Source: JANQOH01 sp965243325
GTDB taxonomy: Bacteria > Pseudomonadota > Alphaproteobacteria > UBA7887
NCBI GenBank assembly: GCA_965243325.1
Contig: CBDEUQ010000003.1
Coordinates: forward strand, 1,054,001-1,118,000
Length of the DNA stretch: 64,000 bases
Reading direction: 5' to 3'
Shown: in pieces, positions 43,601 through 51,848 of the stretch
Layout: each line of letters starts with the position of its first letter
Position numbering within the stretch: the first letter of the stretch is position 1
Translations under genes and position numbers: made by a program
Notes under the pieces: model-generated
What the model was told of the DNA's origin: nothing
The model's database searches: none
The model's input: the letters and a program-made list of their open reading frames with translations, nothing else

Positions 43601-46061
43601 CGTCCAGCAGGAGCCGCACGCGGGTTCCGGTGATCGCCGTCACCTCCGCCCGCTCGCCGTTCACGAGGTCCCGCGTCCGGTCGTTGCGCGTCCAGCGGAT
43701 GCGGTCGCCCGCGCGTATCTCCATGGGCCGCGTCTCGTAGACCTCGATACGGTAGCGGGTGCGGCCCCGTTCCGGCGCGACATGGCGCGGCTTGCCGTCG
43801 GGGTGGCGCAGCAGCAGCCGGTCGCCCTCGATGCCGGCGATGGTCAGCGCGTCGTCTCTCTTTACCCGGTAGTTCACCATGTCCTGGTTGAACACCACCG
43901 TGTCGCCCTCGCGGTAGTTGCCGACGTCCGCCATCTCGGCGCGCGTCATGCCGAGCCCGACAAGGCGCCCGATGCGGAGCGTGCGGCCCCGCAGCGCGCC
44001 TTCCGCCGCCAGCGCCTCGCGCACCGCCGCGTTGATCTCCGCCCTCAGATCGTGCGTCTGCGCCACCAGCAGGGTCCGCGCGCGCGTGCCGGCGTCGAGC
44101 GCGAGCCAGGCCTCCGCCGCCTTCCGCCCCAGCTCGTCCCAGGGTACCTCGTGCACGCTGCTGCCGAGCAGCTCCACCGCCTCGCCCGGCTCGCCTTCCA
44201 GCACCGCCGCCACCGCCCCTCGCAGCTTCGGCTCGCGCTGGCGGAGGATCTCGTTCATCTCCGCCGTCGCCATGCCCGCCCGCTGGAGCAGCCGGAACGG
44301 TTGGCCCGCCTCCACGGCGCGCAGCTGGCCGCGGTCGCCGACCAGCACCAGGCGCGCCACCTCGAGCTCGTCGGCGATCCGCATCAGGCGCTTCATCTGG
44401 TCGGTCGAGACCATCGACGCCTCGTCGAGTACCAGCACCGCGCCCCGGTAGCGCTCCCTCAGACGACCGATCGCGGGCCCGCCGCCTGCCCCGGACTCCG
44501 ATCCGGGGTCCACCGACCGGCAGCGGGCGAGGAACCGTTGCAGGGTCTCGGCCGCCATGCCCGTCTCGCGCGCCAGCACCCGCGCCGCCGCGGTCGAGGG
44601 CGCGAGGCCGATGACGGCGCGATCCCCCGCGAGCCCGCGCACGTGGCGCAGCATCGTCGTCTTGCCGGTCCCGGCCCGGCCCTGCACGCCGACGACCCGG
44701 TCCGGCGTCAGCAGGATCGCACGCACCGCCTCCTCCTGACCCGCGGTGAGGCCGGCGTCCGCCAGACGCGCCGCGACCGCGTTCCCGGCGGCAAGCGCCA
44801 CGCCGTTCCCGACGCCGGCCTTCATCGCGGCGATCACCGCGCGCTCCGCCTTCAGCGCCCGGTCGGTCACGAACGCTCGGGTCGCGCGTCCGGGCTTCGC
44901 CTCGACCAGATGCGCGTCCCGCACCAGGCACGAGATCGCGTCGCGTATCTCCCCGAGCGTGTGCCGCCCCGGAGAGTGGCCGAGCGCCAGGGCTTCCAGC
45001 TGGCCGGCCGCGAACACCGACTGCCGCTCCTCGAGATGCCGCATCGCCTGCCACGCGATCTTCAGCGCCGAGGGAACCGCCGGCGCCGGAGCCGGCCGAC
45101 GTGCGCGGCGGACCGCCGGAACCTCTCCAAGCTCCCCGGCCCGGGCGGCCCAGATCGTCCGCAGCATCGCGTGCAGCGGCTCCGCCTTGCGCTTGCGCGT
45201 CGCCAGCGCCGCGATCTGCGCCGCCGCCTGCCCATGGTCCCAGCCCCGCTCGTCCATGTACGCTTCCATCTGCTTCCTGCGGGTCGAGAAGGCGTCCCGG
45301 ATCCGCCGGTCGTAGCCCGCGATCTCGAAGCTCCGCAGGCGCCCCGCCATCTCCGGCACGATAGAATAGCCCCTGCCGATCAGGCGCCGCGCCAGCTGGT
45401 CCCGGTAGTACGCCCCGATCAGCGTTGCGTTCCGGTGCAGGCCGGTCGGCTCGATGCTCTTCCAGCGGCCCCCGCCGTCGCGCGTCATGTTCGCGACCAC
45501 CGCGTGCGTGTGCAGCTGCGGGTCGAGATTGCGGCTCGCGATGTGCCGGAACAGCGCCGCCGCCATGCCGTGCGCCCTGACGCGCGGGCGCCGGCCCGTC
45601 GCAGGGTCGTAGCCCCGCGTCTGCAGAAGCGTCTCCTCGATCCAGTCGAGCGTCGCCTTCACCGCCTCGTCGTGGCAGTGCAATACGCCCCGGTCGCCGC
45701 GGGGATGCTTCCCAGTCGGCAGGAGCGCCGCCAGCGATACGGACTTCGGGGCCGAGAACGTGATGTCGAAACCGGGCCGGTGCTCGTGCTTCCCGTCGCG
45801 CCGGCGCCCCAGCCGGATGTCCGTCCCCGGCACGTGGCCCTGAAGGATCGCCTCGAACGTCGCTGCCGAAACCTTAGCCCCCGCCTCCAGTCCGAGTGCC
45901 GCCGCGCCCCGGCCGTGCCAGGCGCTCGCCTGACGGTGCTCCGCCGCCTTCGCGCGCGCCGCCTCGCGGTCGCCCCCGGCCGCAACGTAGTAGCCGCCCT
46001 CATGCCGGAAATACTCCGCCGTCGAAGACGACGACGTCAGATTGCGAACCTTCGCCACCAT
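40602..46061 (-). CDS. Complete MobF-family relaxase/helicase (TrwC/TraA-like), 1819 aa
   Basis: A full-length conjugative relaxase. N-terminus MVAKVRNLTSSSS, candidate catalytic tyrosines Y17 and Y24/Y25, and the metal-binding HTHAVVANM motif at residues 184-192 define the nickase domain (1 to about 300). The helicase has Walker A GRAGTGKTT at 461-469 and VLVLDEASMVSTDQM as Walker B. Residues from about 1000 onward are helical, Ala/Arg/Asp-rich and plasmid-specific. The first 900 residues parallel the partial protein at 1-2772. No accessory gene lies directly upstream, unlike relaxase 1; the nearest set is 4 kb downstream in the opposite orientation. Confidence 0.94.
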   Translation of the reverse strand: MVAKVRNLTSSSSTAEYFRHEGGYYVAAGGDREAARAKAAEHRQASAWHGRGAAALGLEAGAKVSAATFEAILQGHVPGTDIRLGRRRDGKHEHRPGFDITFSAPKSVSLAALLPTGKHPRGDRGVLHCHDEAVKATLDWIEETLLQTRGYDPATGRRPRVRAHGMAAALFRHIASRNLDPQLHTHAVVANMTRDGGGRWKSIEPTGLHRNATLIGAYYRDQLARRLIGRGYSIVPEMAGRLRSFEIAGYDRRIRDAFSTRRKQMEAYMDERGWDHGQAAAQIAALATRKRKAEPLHAMLRTIWAARAGELGEVPAVRRARRPAPAPAVPSALKIAWQAMRHLEERQSVFAAGQLEALALGHSPGRHTLGEIRDAISCLVRDAHLVEAKPGRATRAFVTDRALKAERAVIAAMKAGVGNGVALAAGNAVAARLADAGLTAGQEEAVRAILLTPDRVVGVQGRAGTGKTTMLRHVRGLAGDRAVIGLAPSTAAARVLARETGMAAETLQRFLARCRSVDPGSESGAGGGPAIGRLRERYRGAVLVLDEASMVSTDQMKRLMRIADELEVARLVLVGDRGQLRAVEAGQPFRLLQRAGMATAEMNEILRQREPKLRGAVAAVLEGEPGEAVELLGSSVHEVPWDELGRKAAEAWLALDAGTRARTLLVAQTHDLRAEINAAVREALAAEGALRGRTLRIGRLVGLGMTRAEMADVGNYREGDTVVFNQDMVNYRVKRDDALTIAGIEGDRLLLRHPDGKPRHVAPERGRTRYRIEVYETRPMEIRAGDRIRWTRNDRTRDLVNGERAEVTAITGTRVRLLLDDGRELSLAHDDPQLRHLDHAWSSTVHGAQGSTADGVIAVLDSSMGALTDRSTFYVEISRARDSAVVLTDNCEQLVEVLEAHTGERATALEAAGEDIGPDAEVAAILPQPPAWSPRDDWTALEEKARTLGTILFRVEGYPELIARTRALVAGYPDLAPAVREVADGLLAYDRNVREGDGGAAEFLGLLDLHFGRRAELERRAAPDGPLAGLEDYPAWRQMSERLAANGRAVLEDAGERAGEAGTRLAGRLDDLDALGVLDDAVLRFETLRAAVDRRAAEAGTIPFYADGHGELVDAARALLQCRLLPAGMRAAADEVIAAAAACERRRNDIAALHEATAGLVAEHGGLEARAGDGPPTALEEWQDWADRSEVAAGRWQAMLDGADVWRPHLDRLATEHAAISAAVGRLADYRDRDEAWAALAAERLKIVKRAKAAGVAWFYVVGWAGFVAKAAAFGERTELPAAAAALAEGIVKYDRACREARAAVDGFLADERRHRRDWRTLEREADLRRREEDDPNLSMAELPGYGPLSERAAALRTTGEAILADGETYGIHLDRTPDARARIAAGLKRLEAHGPLDRFVAVSARLTKTRAAAAALGILPFHDPGHGEAVAEAERLAKERALEAAARRRLGEALDEHAARAAEWARAEALLRDMAMLASRRRRLEARARKEKVPLTLLAGAADWRAANGRFVEDGLSALDDRDLRDEGHWRSRPADLERIAEAVAAAERDRRVPEADRARIADMTRAAAARLRDPGAEHRFGRRWRGGQPLVEGDRLRLRRFRDGPENEALVVRAGWSGGRLGQDRVTLRWLASVPGHEPERMEEDIPARALAGCGVRLADWDDDRLREAELDRQRGAPTAGFPLDCRGEVFRDDLLRWTELLHQEYWERQARRRRRDVLPEVVHFEGRLVDRGVASARMDDPCTVEVAWRSDGGPAGERRLSLGALTGRGCWRPLGDPGEEELRRARARVETREIAVARQLLLEQTPELSIRISLRP

Positions 46062-46214
46062 CGCCAGACACCATAGGCCACGCCGGGCGGCCGTCGACGT
46101 CGACGGCGGCGAAACGGCCTCGATCCGTCGGGCCGTTCTCCCGGCGTGACCGGGCTGCGGACGGTGGGCGTCCCGCCGGCATGGCGCCGGCGGGACGCCC
46201 GAAAGAGCGGCCTG

Positions 46215-46556
46215 TCAGCCCCTCTGGCGGCGGTCGTGAAAGATGCCCGTCGCGATGTCGCCCCAGATCTGTCTGCCGCTCCGGGTGCGCCGCCCCGTGC
46301 CGCCCAGGCCCGTGCAGACGATGATCTCCGTGCGCGCCGGGCGCAGCGCCTCGACCTCCGCGCGCGAGGCAACCGTGCGATCCTTCTTGCACTGACTTCG
46401 TGTCTTCTGTCCCTCGGGAGGGACGGGGCGGATGTCGCCGCAGATCGAGGCCTTGAAGCGCTCGACCACGAAGCGGTCTTCGCCGTCGAGGCCGTTGCCG
46501 AAATTGTGAACGAGGTACGTCGGGGTGCCGCCCCGCAACGCTACGATGCTCCGCAT
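46215..46556 (-). CDS. Hypothetical protein upstream of relaxase 2
   Basis: A 113-residue protein starting MRSIVALRGGTPTYLVHNFG with a CGGAGA site nine bases upstream. The N-terminal part (NGLDGEDRFVVERFKASICG) has a normal, non-repetitive composition, while the C-terminal third is Gly/Arg-rich. It reads in the same direction as the relaxase, 150 bp upstream, so it could be the first gene of that operon. No family recognised. Confidence 0.6.
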   Translation of the reverse strand: MRSIVALRGGTPTYLVHNFGNGLDGEDRFVVERFKASICGDIRPVPPEGQKTRSQCKKDRTVASRAEVEALRPARTEIIVCTGLGGTGRRTRSGRQIWGDIATGIFHDRRQRG

Positions 46557-46840
46557 GATGATGTCTCCGTCGTGCCGGTGGTCAGGAACGGCGGCAGCGC
46601 GTCTCCCCCGCGCCCGCCGCCGCCCGGACCCCAGCCGGCCTCCGACTCCTTCGCCGGCGCATCGCGCGGCGGCGAACGACCGGGCGGCGGCGAGAGTGCG
46701 ACTGACCCGTTGGACGGGTAGGATCAGGGATCGGGCGCGGGTTCGATCGGCGATTCCGGTATGGCGGTCACGGTGGAAAGGGGCGGCGGGGACTTGCGGG
46801 TCACGCCCGGCGTCGTCAGCGGGAACAGGGGAGCGAGCGA

Positions 46841-47122
46841 GTGAAGAAGGCAGAGATCGTCGAGTGCGTGGCGGACGAGGCGGGTATCGCGAAACAGGCG
46901 GCCCGGGACGCCGTGGGCACCGTGGGCGCCGTCTTCGACGCCATCGCGGAGGCGCTGGCGCGGGGCGAGGACATTTCCGTCATCGGGTTCGGCGGATTCT
47001 CGAGGACCGACCGGCCGGCCCGCGAGGGGCGTAACCCGCGTGCCGGCGAACGCATCGCTATCGGCCCGTCGTCCAGGGTATCGTTCAAGGTGGGCAAGCC
47101 GCTGAAGGACGCGCTGAGCTGA
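46841..47122 (+). CDS. HU/IHF-family nucleoid-associated DNA-binding protein
   Basis: A 93-residue HU-type protein from a GTG start. The arm and core follow the family pattern: GEDISVIGFGGFSRTDRPA, then REGRNPRAGERIAIGPSSR, then VSFKVGKPLKDAL. HU proteins bend DNA; it is encoded 330 bp before cas3 in the same direction, although nothing shows a functional tie to CRISPR adaptation. GRNPRAGE is the conserved beta-arm turn. Confidence 0.9.
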   Translation: MKKAEIVECVADEAGIAKQAARDAVGTVGAVFDAIAEALARGEDISVIGFGGFSRTDRPAREGRNPRAGERIAIGPSSRVSFKVGKPLKDALS

Positions 47123-47353
47123 TGAAGGCCGGCGGGCCGTTGACGGCCCAAGCACTCTGACGCCCCCGTTACCGCGTTGATGTTCGTGTCCAACGTAACG
47201 GACAGGTAGCCCGTCACAGACCACGACCTCTGCCGACGGATCCGCACCAGGAAGCCGAGCGCGTTCTCCCGCACCTCGGGCAGCAGGTCGTCCACCGCGA
47301 GAGCCTCGCGGACCCGCGGCCTGCCAGAAATCCGCGACAGACGACGACACTGA

Positions 47354-47380
47354 TAGCTGGAGTGTTGCTATAGCCAGCTA
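47354..47380. promoter_or_regulatory. Inverted repeat in front of cas3 (candidate operator)
   Basis: TAGCTGG (47354-47360) and CCAGCTA (47374-47380) form a 7-bp perfect inverted repeat with a 13-nt AT-richer centre, about 75 bp upstream of the preferred cas3 start. The 47123-47453 interval has no convincing gene; a short minus-strand frame around 47190-47300 (MDDLLPEVRENALGFLVRIR) looks protein-like but runs into the HU gene antisense and is not called. Confidence 0.4.
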
Positions 47381-47453
47381 CGGTACCATGATGGCAATTC
47401 CTCGCGTCAACTCTGAGCAGTCGAATATTTCTCGCCGGGAGGGAGTTGACGCA

Positions 47454-50000
47454 GTGCGACAGGCTTGGGGCAAGTTCGACGGAAAGAGCGGCGAGACGCA
47501 CCCGCTCGCCCATCACTGCATGGACGTGGCGGCCGTGTTCGCGGCGATGCTTCGACTCCCGGTGGTCCGCAACCGGCTGGAAACGGCCGCCGAGGCGCGC
47601 CTCGGGGATACTCTGTGCCAGAGGCTTGCCGCACTCGTTTTCCTGCACGATGTCGGGAAACTCCACCCGGCGTTTCAGGCCAAAGGCTGGTCGCGCGAAT
47701 TGTCGCGCCGGCCGGTGGGCGGACATTTGCGAGAGAGCTGGGAGTTTCTGTTACTGGCAGCCAAGCAGTCCGATCATCCTTTTCATGAGACGATGCAACA
47801 GATAATGACGTGGGGAGAGGCGGTCGGACCGCTCTTCTCGGCGGCCATAGCGCACCACGGCCGCCCTGTGGAGGCGGTGTCGAATCCGACGATGGGCGTA
47901 TGGGATTCGCCCGAGACCCCGCACTACGACTGGCGGGCCGAAGCGCGGACGATGAGCGATGTCATGCGCCGCTGGTTCGCCCCCGCGTTCGAACTGGAAA
48001 GAACGCCGTTGCCGAACAGCCCCTTGTTCCACCACGCGGTAACCGGGTTGGCCGCATTGGCAGACTGGATCGGTTCGGATACGAGGTTCTTTCCGTACAG
48101 CGCTCCCTTCGATTTGGAATACGAGGTCAAGTCGCGCCGCGCCGCCGAACCGGCGCTGAAAGCGATCGGCTTCGACAGCCGACACATCGCCGCGCGACCG
48201 GCACCGCATTTCGGGGAGTTGACGGATTTTCCGAAGCCAAGGCCGACGCAAGCCGCGGTCGGGGCTTGCGAACCGGATGCCCGCTTGGTGATTCTCGAAG
48301 CGGAGACGGGCTCCGGAAAGACGGAAGCAGCGCTGTGGCGTTTCACCCGGCTCTTCGCTGCGAGCAGGGTGTCCAGCCTCTATTTCGCGGTGCCGACGCG
48401 TGCCGCCGCCAAACAGCTTCACGGCCGCGTCGACCGCGCTCTGCGCCGGGCGTTGGGAGCGGACGCGCCCGAAGCCGTCTTGGCGATTCCCGGCGTCCTG
48501 CGCGCGGGAGAGTTCGAGGGACAGCGCCTGCCGGACTGGCGGGTGAGGTGGGACGACGATGCGCAATCCGCCCCCAAGCGGTGGGCAGCCGAGCACGCGA
48601 CGCGCTTTCTCGCCGCGACCGTGGCCGTCGGCACGGTCGATCAGGCGATGCTTGCGGGACTTCAGGTGAAGCACGCGCACCTTCGGGGCAGCGCGCTCGG
48701 CCGAAGCCTGCTGGTGATCGACGAGGTTCATGCATCCGACGCGTACATGACGGAGGTTCTTCGACGTCTTCTAGATCAGCACCTGAAGATCGGGGGGTAT
48801 GCGATGCTGATGTCGGCGACGCTGGGCGCGAGGGCGCGCGTTCGGTGGACCGGGGAGGCATTGCCCGAATTCGAGACCGCGCGCGCCGCGCCCTATCCGG
48901 CGGTGTGGGTGGCAGATGCAAACGAGCCGCGGGCTCCGGGCGAGGCCGGGCGGCCGAAGGAGGTGCACATCGGCGCCGAGTCGACGATGGACCCGGCCAG
49001 CGCGGCTCGTCGCGCCATCGTGGCGGCGGAGCGGGGCGCGCGGGTGCTGGTGATTCGCAACACCGTGACCAAGGCCGTCGAGACGTGGCGCGCGGTCGAG
49101 GAATTCGGCGCCGAACGTCTGCTTATGCAGGTGGCCGCGGGACCGGCGCTGCACCACGGCCGTTTCGCGGTGGAGGACCGCGTCCTGCTCGAAAACGCAG
49201 TTGAAGACGCGCTCGCGGCCGACCGCACGCGGGAGGCGGGTGGTTGCATCGTCGTCGGCACACAGACGCTGGAGCAATCTCTCGATATCGACGCCGATTT
49301 CCTGATCTCCGATCTTTGCCCGGTGGACGTGCTGTTGCAGCGCATCGGACGCCTCCACCGGCACCGCCTCCCTCGTCCCGAAGGCTTCGAGACCGCCCGC
49401 GTATCGGTGATGCTGCCGGAAGACGGGCTGGACCGCCTTGCCGCTCCGGCGTTCGAGAATGGGCTGGGCGGATGGGACTCGAAGGACGGCTTCAACGGGA
49501 TCTATCGCGACCTGGCCGGCCTGGAACTGACTCGACGACTGATCGACGAACGCTCCATCTGGCGAATACCGGAGATGAACCGTGAGCTGGTGGAAGGCGC
49601 CACGCATCCCGAACGAATCGCCGACGTGCTCAAGGCCAAAGGGCCGAGGTGGCAGGAGTACGACCGACGTCACGGCGGCACGGAGGCGGCCGCCCGGATG
49701 GTTGCCGGGCTCATAGTCCTGGATCGCACCCATCGACTCGAAACGCTGAGGTTCCCGAACTCCGACGAGAGAATCATGACGCGGCTCGGCGAAGAGGGCG
49801 CTATTCTGTCGCTTGCATCTCGACCCGCCGGCCCGTTCGGCTCTCCGGTAACTCGCATCGCGTTGCCCGCGCGCTGGAGTCGGGGTATCGACGACCGGAC
49901 GGAACCGGCGGTCGAACGTGAGGACAGCGGCTTCCGCCTGTCGGTCGGGGACTGGCGATTTCGGTACTCGCGCGAAGGGCTTGCCCGGTTGCCGCGTTGA
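47454..50000 (+). CDS. cas3: Cas3 nuclease-helicase, type I-E
   Basis: Degrades DNA bound by Cascade. HD nuclease residues are in THPLAHHCMDVAAVF and FLHDVGKLHP. The SF2 helicase has Walker A in EAETGSGKTEAALW, the DEVH box in LLVIDEVHASDAYMT, motif III in LMSATLGAR, and the C-terminal VVGTQTLEQSLDIDADFLIS and LLQRIGRLHRH. I prefer the GTG at 47454 (GGGAGGG site nine bases upstream; product begins MRQAWGKFDGKSGETHPLAH), giving 848 residues. An ATG at 47388 would add 22 residues without a good site. A 306-bp gap with regulatory signals separates it from cas8e. Confidence 0.96.
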   Translation: MRQAWGKFDGKSGETHPLAHHCMDVAAVFAAMLRLPVVRNRLETAAEARLGDTLCQRLAALVFLHDVGKLHPAFQAKGWSRELSRRPVGGHLRESWEFLLLAAKQSDHPFHETMQQIMTWGEAVGPLFSAAIAHHGRPVEAVSNPTMGVWDSPETPHYDWRAEARTMSDVMRRWFAPAFELERTPLPNSPLFHHAVTGLAALADWIGSDTRFFPYSAPFDLEYEVKSRRAAEPALKAIGFDSRHIAARPAPHFGELTDFPKPRPTQAAVGACEPDARLVILEAETGSGKTEAALWRFTRLFAASRVSSLYFAVPTRAAAKQLHGRVDRALRRALGADAPEAVLAIPGVLRAGEFEGQRLPDWRVRWDDDAQSAPKRWAAEHATRFLAATVAVGTVDQAMLAGLQVKHAHLRGSALGRSLLVIDEVHASDAYMTEVLRRLLDQHLKIGGYAMLMSATLGARARVRWTGEALPEFETARAAPYPAVWVADANEPRAPGEAGRPKEVHIGAESTMDPASAARRAIVAAERGARVLVIRNTVTKAVETWRAVEEFGAERLLMQVAAGPALHHGRFAVEDRVLLENAVEDALAADRTREAGGCIVVGTQTLEQSLDIDADFLISDLCPVDVLLQRIGRLHRHRLPRPEGFETARVSVMLPEDGLDRLAAPAFENGLGGWDSKDGFNGIYRDLAGLELTRRLIDERSIWRIPEMNRELVEGATHPERIADVLKAKGPRWQEYDRRHGGTEAAARMVAGLIVLDRTHRLETLRFPNSDERIMTRLGEEGAILSLASRPAGPFGSPVTRIALPARWSRGIDDRTEPAVEREDSGFRLSVGDWRFRYSREGLARLPR

Positions 50001-50007
50001 TTCGGTA

Positions 50008-50035
50008 TTGACGGCCCCGTCCGGAAGAATATTAA
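50008..50035 (+). promoter_or_regulatory. Predicted sigma-70-type promoter of the Cascade operon
   Basis: A -35 TTGACG at 50008-50013 and a -10 TATTAA at 50030-50035 with 16-bp spacing lie just after the cas3 stop, in an AT-rich patch. Transcription would begin near 50042. Immediately downstream (50038-50052) is the sequence matched by the spacer-like segment of the crRNA-like element at 50200-50291. Confidence 0.55.
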
Positions 50036-50199
50036 ACGGTGTAATTAGTGCGGGTGAGTGCGCTATTTCTTTTGCGATGCGGGTGAATGCCATGCGGTTC
50101 GGATTGAGTTGCGACCTTCAGTTCGTCAAGCGTTTGGGCGGATGGATCGGTGGCAGCCGCCTGACCTGTGCGGTGACTTTGTCTGTGGACTCCGCTCAC

Positions 50200-50291
50200 G
50201 ATTCCCGAAAACGGCTTCGGGATAGACCAGGCGTGATTAGTGCGATGCGGGCATGTCCAACGGATTCCCCATACCACCATGGGGTTGTTGA
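50200..50291 (+). ncRNA. Predicted crRNA-like regulatory RNA (CreR/CreA type) between cas3 and cas8e
   Basis: Two CRISPR-repeat-like units flank a spacer-sized segment. Pseudo-repeat 1 (50200-50229) begins GATTCCC, forms a CCCGAA/TTCGGG stem, and ends GGGATAGACCA, nearly the array repeat's 5' handle ATAGACCC. Pseudo-repeat 2 (50263-50291) begins GATTCCCC and forms a CCCCAT/ATGGGG stem, but its tail diverges. The 33-nt segment between them (50230-50262) starts GGCGTGATTAGTGCG and matches 13 of 15 positions at 50038-50052, beside the cas8e promoter, with one mismatch at crRNA position 6, which Cascade flips out. Cas6e processing and Cascade-guided autorepression are inferred by analogy to CreR/CreA RNAs known in type I systems. 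Confidence 0.6.
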
Positions 50292-50306
50292 GAAGGGAAA
50301 TTGTCG

Positions 50307-51848
50307 ATGAATCTTATCGCCGAGCCGATTTTGACGGTCGCCGGCGGCGACAAAGTTTCGCTTCCGGGTCTGTTCGCGGCGATGTCCCGAAACGAAGTGC
50401 GCGGATTCCCGGCGTTACGCCCGCACCAGAGGCCCGCGTGGCACATGTTCTGTGCGCAACTCGGTGCGCTGGCGCTGAATGCCGCGAACCGCCTCGAGTT
50501 CCCGGATAGCGAAGCCGAATGGGCGGCGTGTCTGCGAAACCTCACGCCCGATCATGCGGACGATGCGCCGTGGCGCCTTGTCGTGGAGGATCGTCGGAAA
50601 CCGGCCTTCATGCAGTCACCGGACCCCGGCGGTCTCAAGTGGTCTCCCGTCGAGACCCCGGACCGATTGGACATGCTCATCACCTCGCGAAACCACGAGC
50701 TCAAGCAACGGGTCGCGGTAGGGGCTGGAGCGGAACACTGGGTGTTGGCGCTGGTTTCGCTACAGACCTCGGAAGGTTATGGCGGCGTCGGCAATCACGG
50801 CATAGCACGTATGAATGGCGGTGCGTCCAGCCGTCCGTTACTCGGGCTTACGCCGGCCCGAAACGGTGAAATAGCGGTCGATCCGTCACGATGGTGGACT
50901 CGGGACGTTCGCCGGTTAATCGAGGATCGTGCGCGTGGGCGTCGCAATACGATAGGGACCGGTGGCGGACCGGCGCTGCTATGGTGCCTCGATTGGGAAG
51001 AGGGCCGGCAACTCGACGTCCGGACTCTCGATCCGTGGTTCATTGAGGTTTGCCGGCGCGTGCGCTTGACCGTCGGGGGCGGTGCGTTGTCGGCAATCCG
51101 GGCGAACTCAAAGAGGCCTCGGACGGCTGCGCGCGCATTCCGTGGCGTTGTCGGCGATCCGTGGGCGCCGGTCCACAGGGCGGAAGGCAAGAGTTTTACG
51201 ATCGGACCAGGCGACATGGACTACACGCAGCTTTGCAAGCTGTTGTTCTCCGGCGACTGGGAGAGGCCGTTTCTGGCGCAAGCCGGCGATGCCGAACCGG
51301 GCGATACGGTGCTGGTCGCCGAGGCTCTTTCGCGTGGCAACAGCAAGACGGAGGGTTTCAAGTCCCGCGTGGTGCCAGTTCCGGAGGCGGTCGTGCCGTT
51401 CTTCTCTTCAGAGACCGCAGCAACGTGCGCGAAGGCGCAGATGGACGAGATCAAGGGTTTCGACGCCGCGCTCCGCAACGCCCTGGCCTTGGTCGCCGCG
51501 GGCGGGCACCGGGACAAAATCGAGAGGAAACACTACTCCGGCGCCGGGCCTGCGCGGAAGCGGTTCGATCACGCGGCGGACCGCATGTTCTTCCGCCATT
51601 TGTGGCGGCGCGTTGCAGTCGCTTCCAGCAGCGACGACAAGGTTTTCCACGTCAAACGAGCATTCCTTGACGAGTTGATGGAGGCGGCGAAGGCGGAATT
51701 GAACGCGGCGCTGCCGGCCGTGCCCTGTCCGGCGATGTTCCGGCCCAGGGCCGAGGCGCGCGCACGCCGAGCGTTCGTCGGCAAGCTTCGACGGACCGCG
51801 GTATGTCGGGAATTGTTTGTAGGGGAGCGAAGCGATGTCGCTGCGTGA
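50307..51848 (+). CDS. cas8e: Cas8e (Cse1/CasA), Cascade large subunit
   Basis: A 513-residue large subunit that recognises the PAM and recruits Cas3. Start ATG 50307 (MNLIAEPILTVAGGDKVSLP) with GAGAAGGGA eight bases upstream. Family-typical segments are KPAFMQSPDPGGLKWSPVET, SLQTSEGYGGVGNHGIARMN and GGASSRPLLGLTP. It is the first gene of the cas8e-cse2-cas7e-cas5e-cas6e-cas1-cas2 operon and overlaps cse2 by 14 bp. The start lies only 15 bp after the pseudo-repeat element, so the crRNA-like RNA overlaps its 5' leader. Confidence 0.95.
   Translation: MNLIAEPILTVAGGDKVSLPGLFAAMSRNEVRGFPALRPHQRPAWHMFCAQLGALALNAANRLEFPDSEAEWAACLRNLTPDHADDAPWRLVVEDRRKPAFMQSPDPGGLKWSPVETPDRLDMLITSRNHELKQRVAVGAGAEHWVLALVSLQTSEGYGGVGNHGIARMNGGASSRPLLGLTPARNGEIAVDPSRWWTRDVRRLIEDRARGRRNTIGTGGGPALLWCLDWEEGRQLDVRTLDPWFIEVCRRVRLTVGGGALSAIRANSKRPRTAARAFRGVVGDPWAPVHRAEGKSFTIGPGDMDYTQLCKLLFSGDWERPFLAQAGDAEPGDTVLVAEALSRGNSKTEGFKSRVVPVPEAVVPFFSSETAATCAKAQMDEIKGFDAALRNALALVAAGGHRDKIERKHYSGAGPARKRFDHAADRMFFRHLWRRVAVASSSDDKVFHVKRAFLDELMEAAKAELNAALPAVPCPAMFRPRAEARARRAFVGKLRRTAVCRELFVGERSDVAA

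Noticed and set aside
40507..45054. 1515-residue minus-strand open frame
   Set aside because: It is a shifted frame within the relaxase gene with Gly/Arg-rich filler composition.
39891..46076. 2061-residue plus-strand open frame
   Set aside because: It lies antisense to the decarboxylase and relaxase genes, whose catalytic motifs are clear on the minus strand.
46816..47295. Minus-strand frame starting MDDLLPEVRENALGFLVRIR
   Set aside because: The first 40 residues look protein-like, but the rest is antisense to the HU gene; at most a decayed fragment, so not called.
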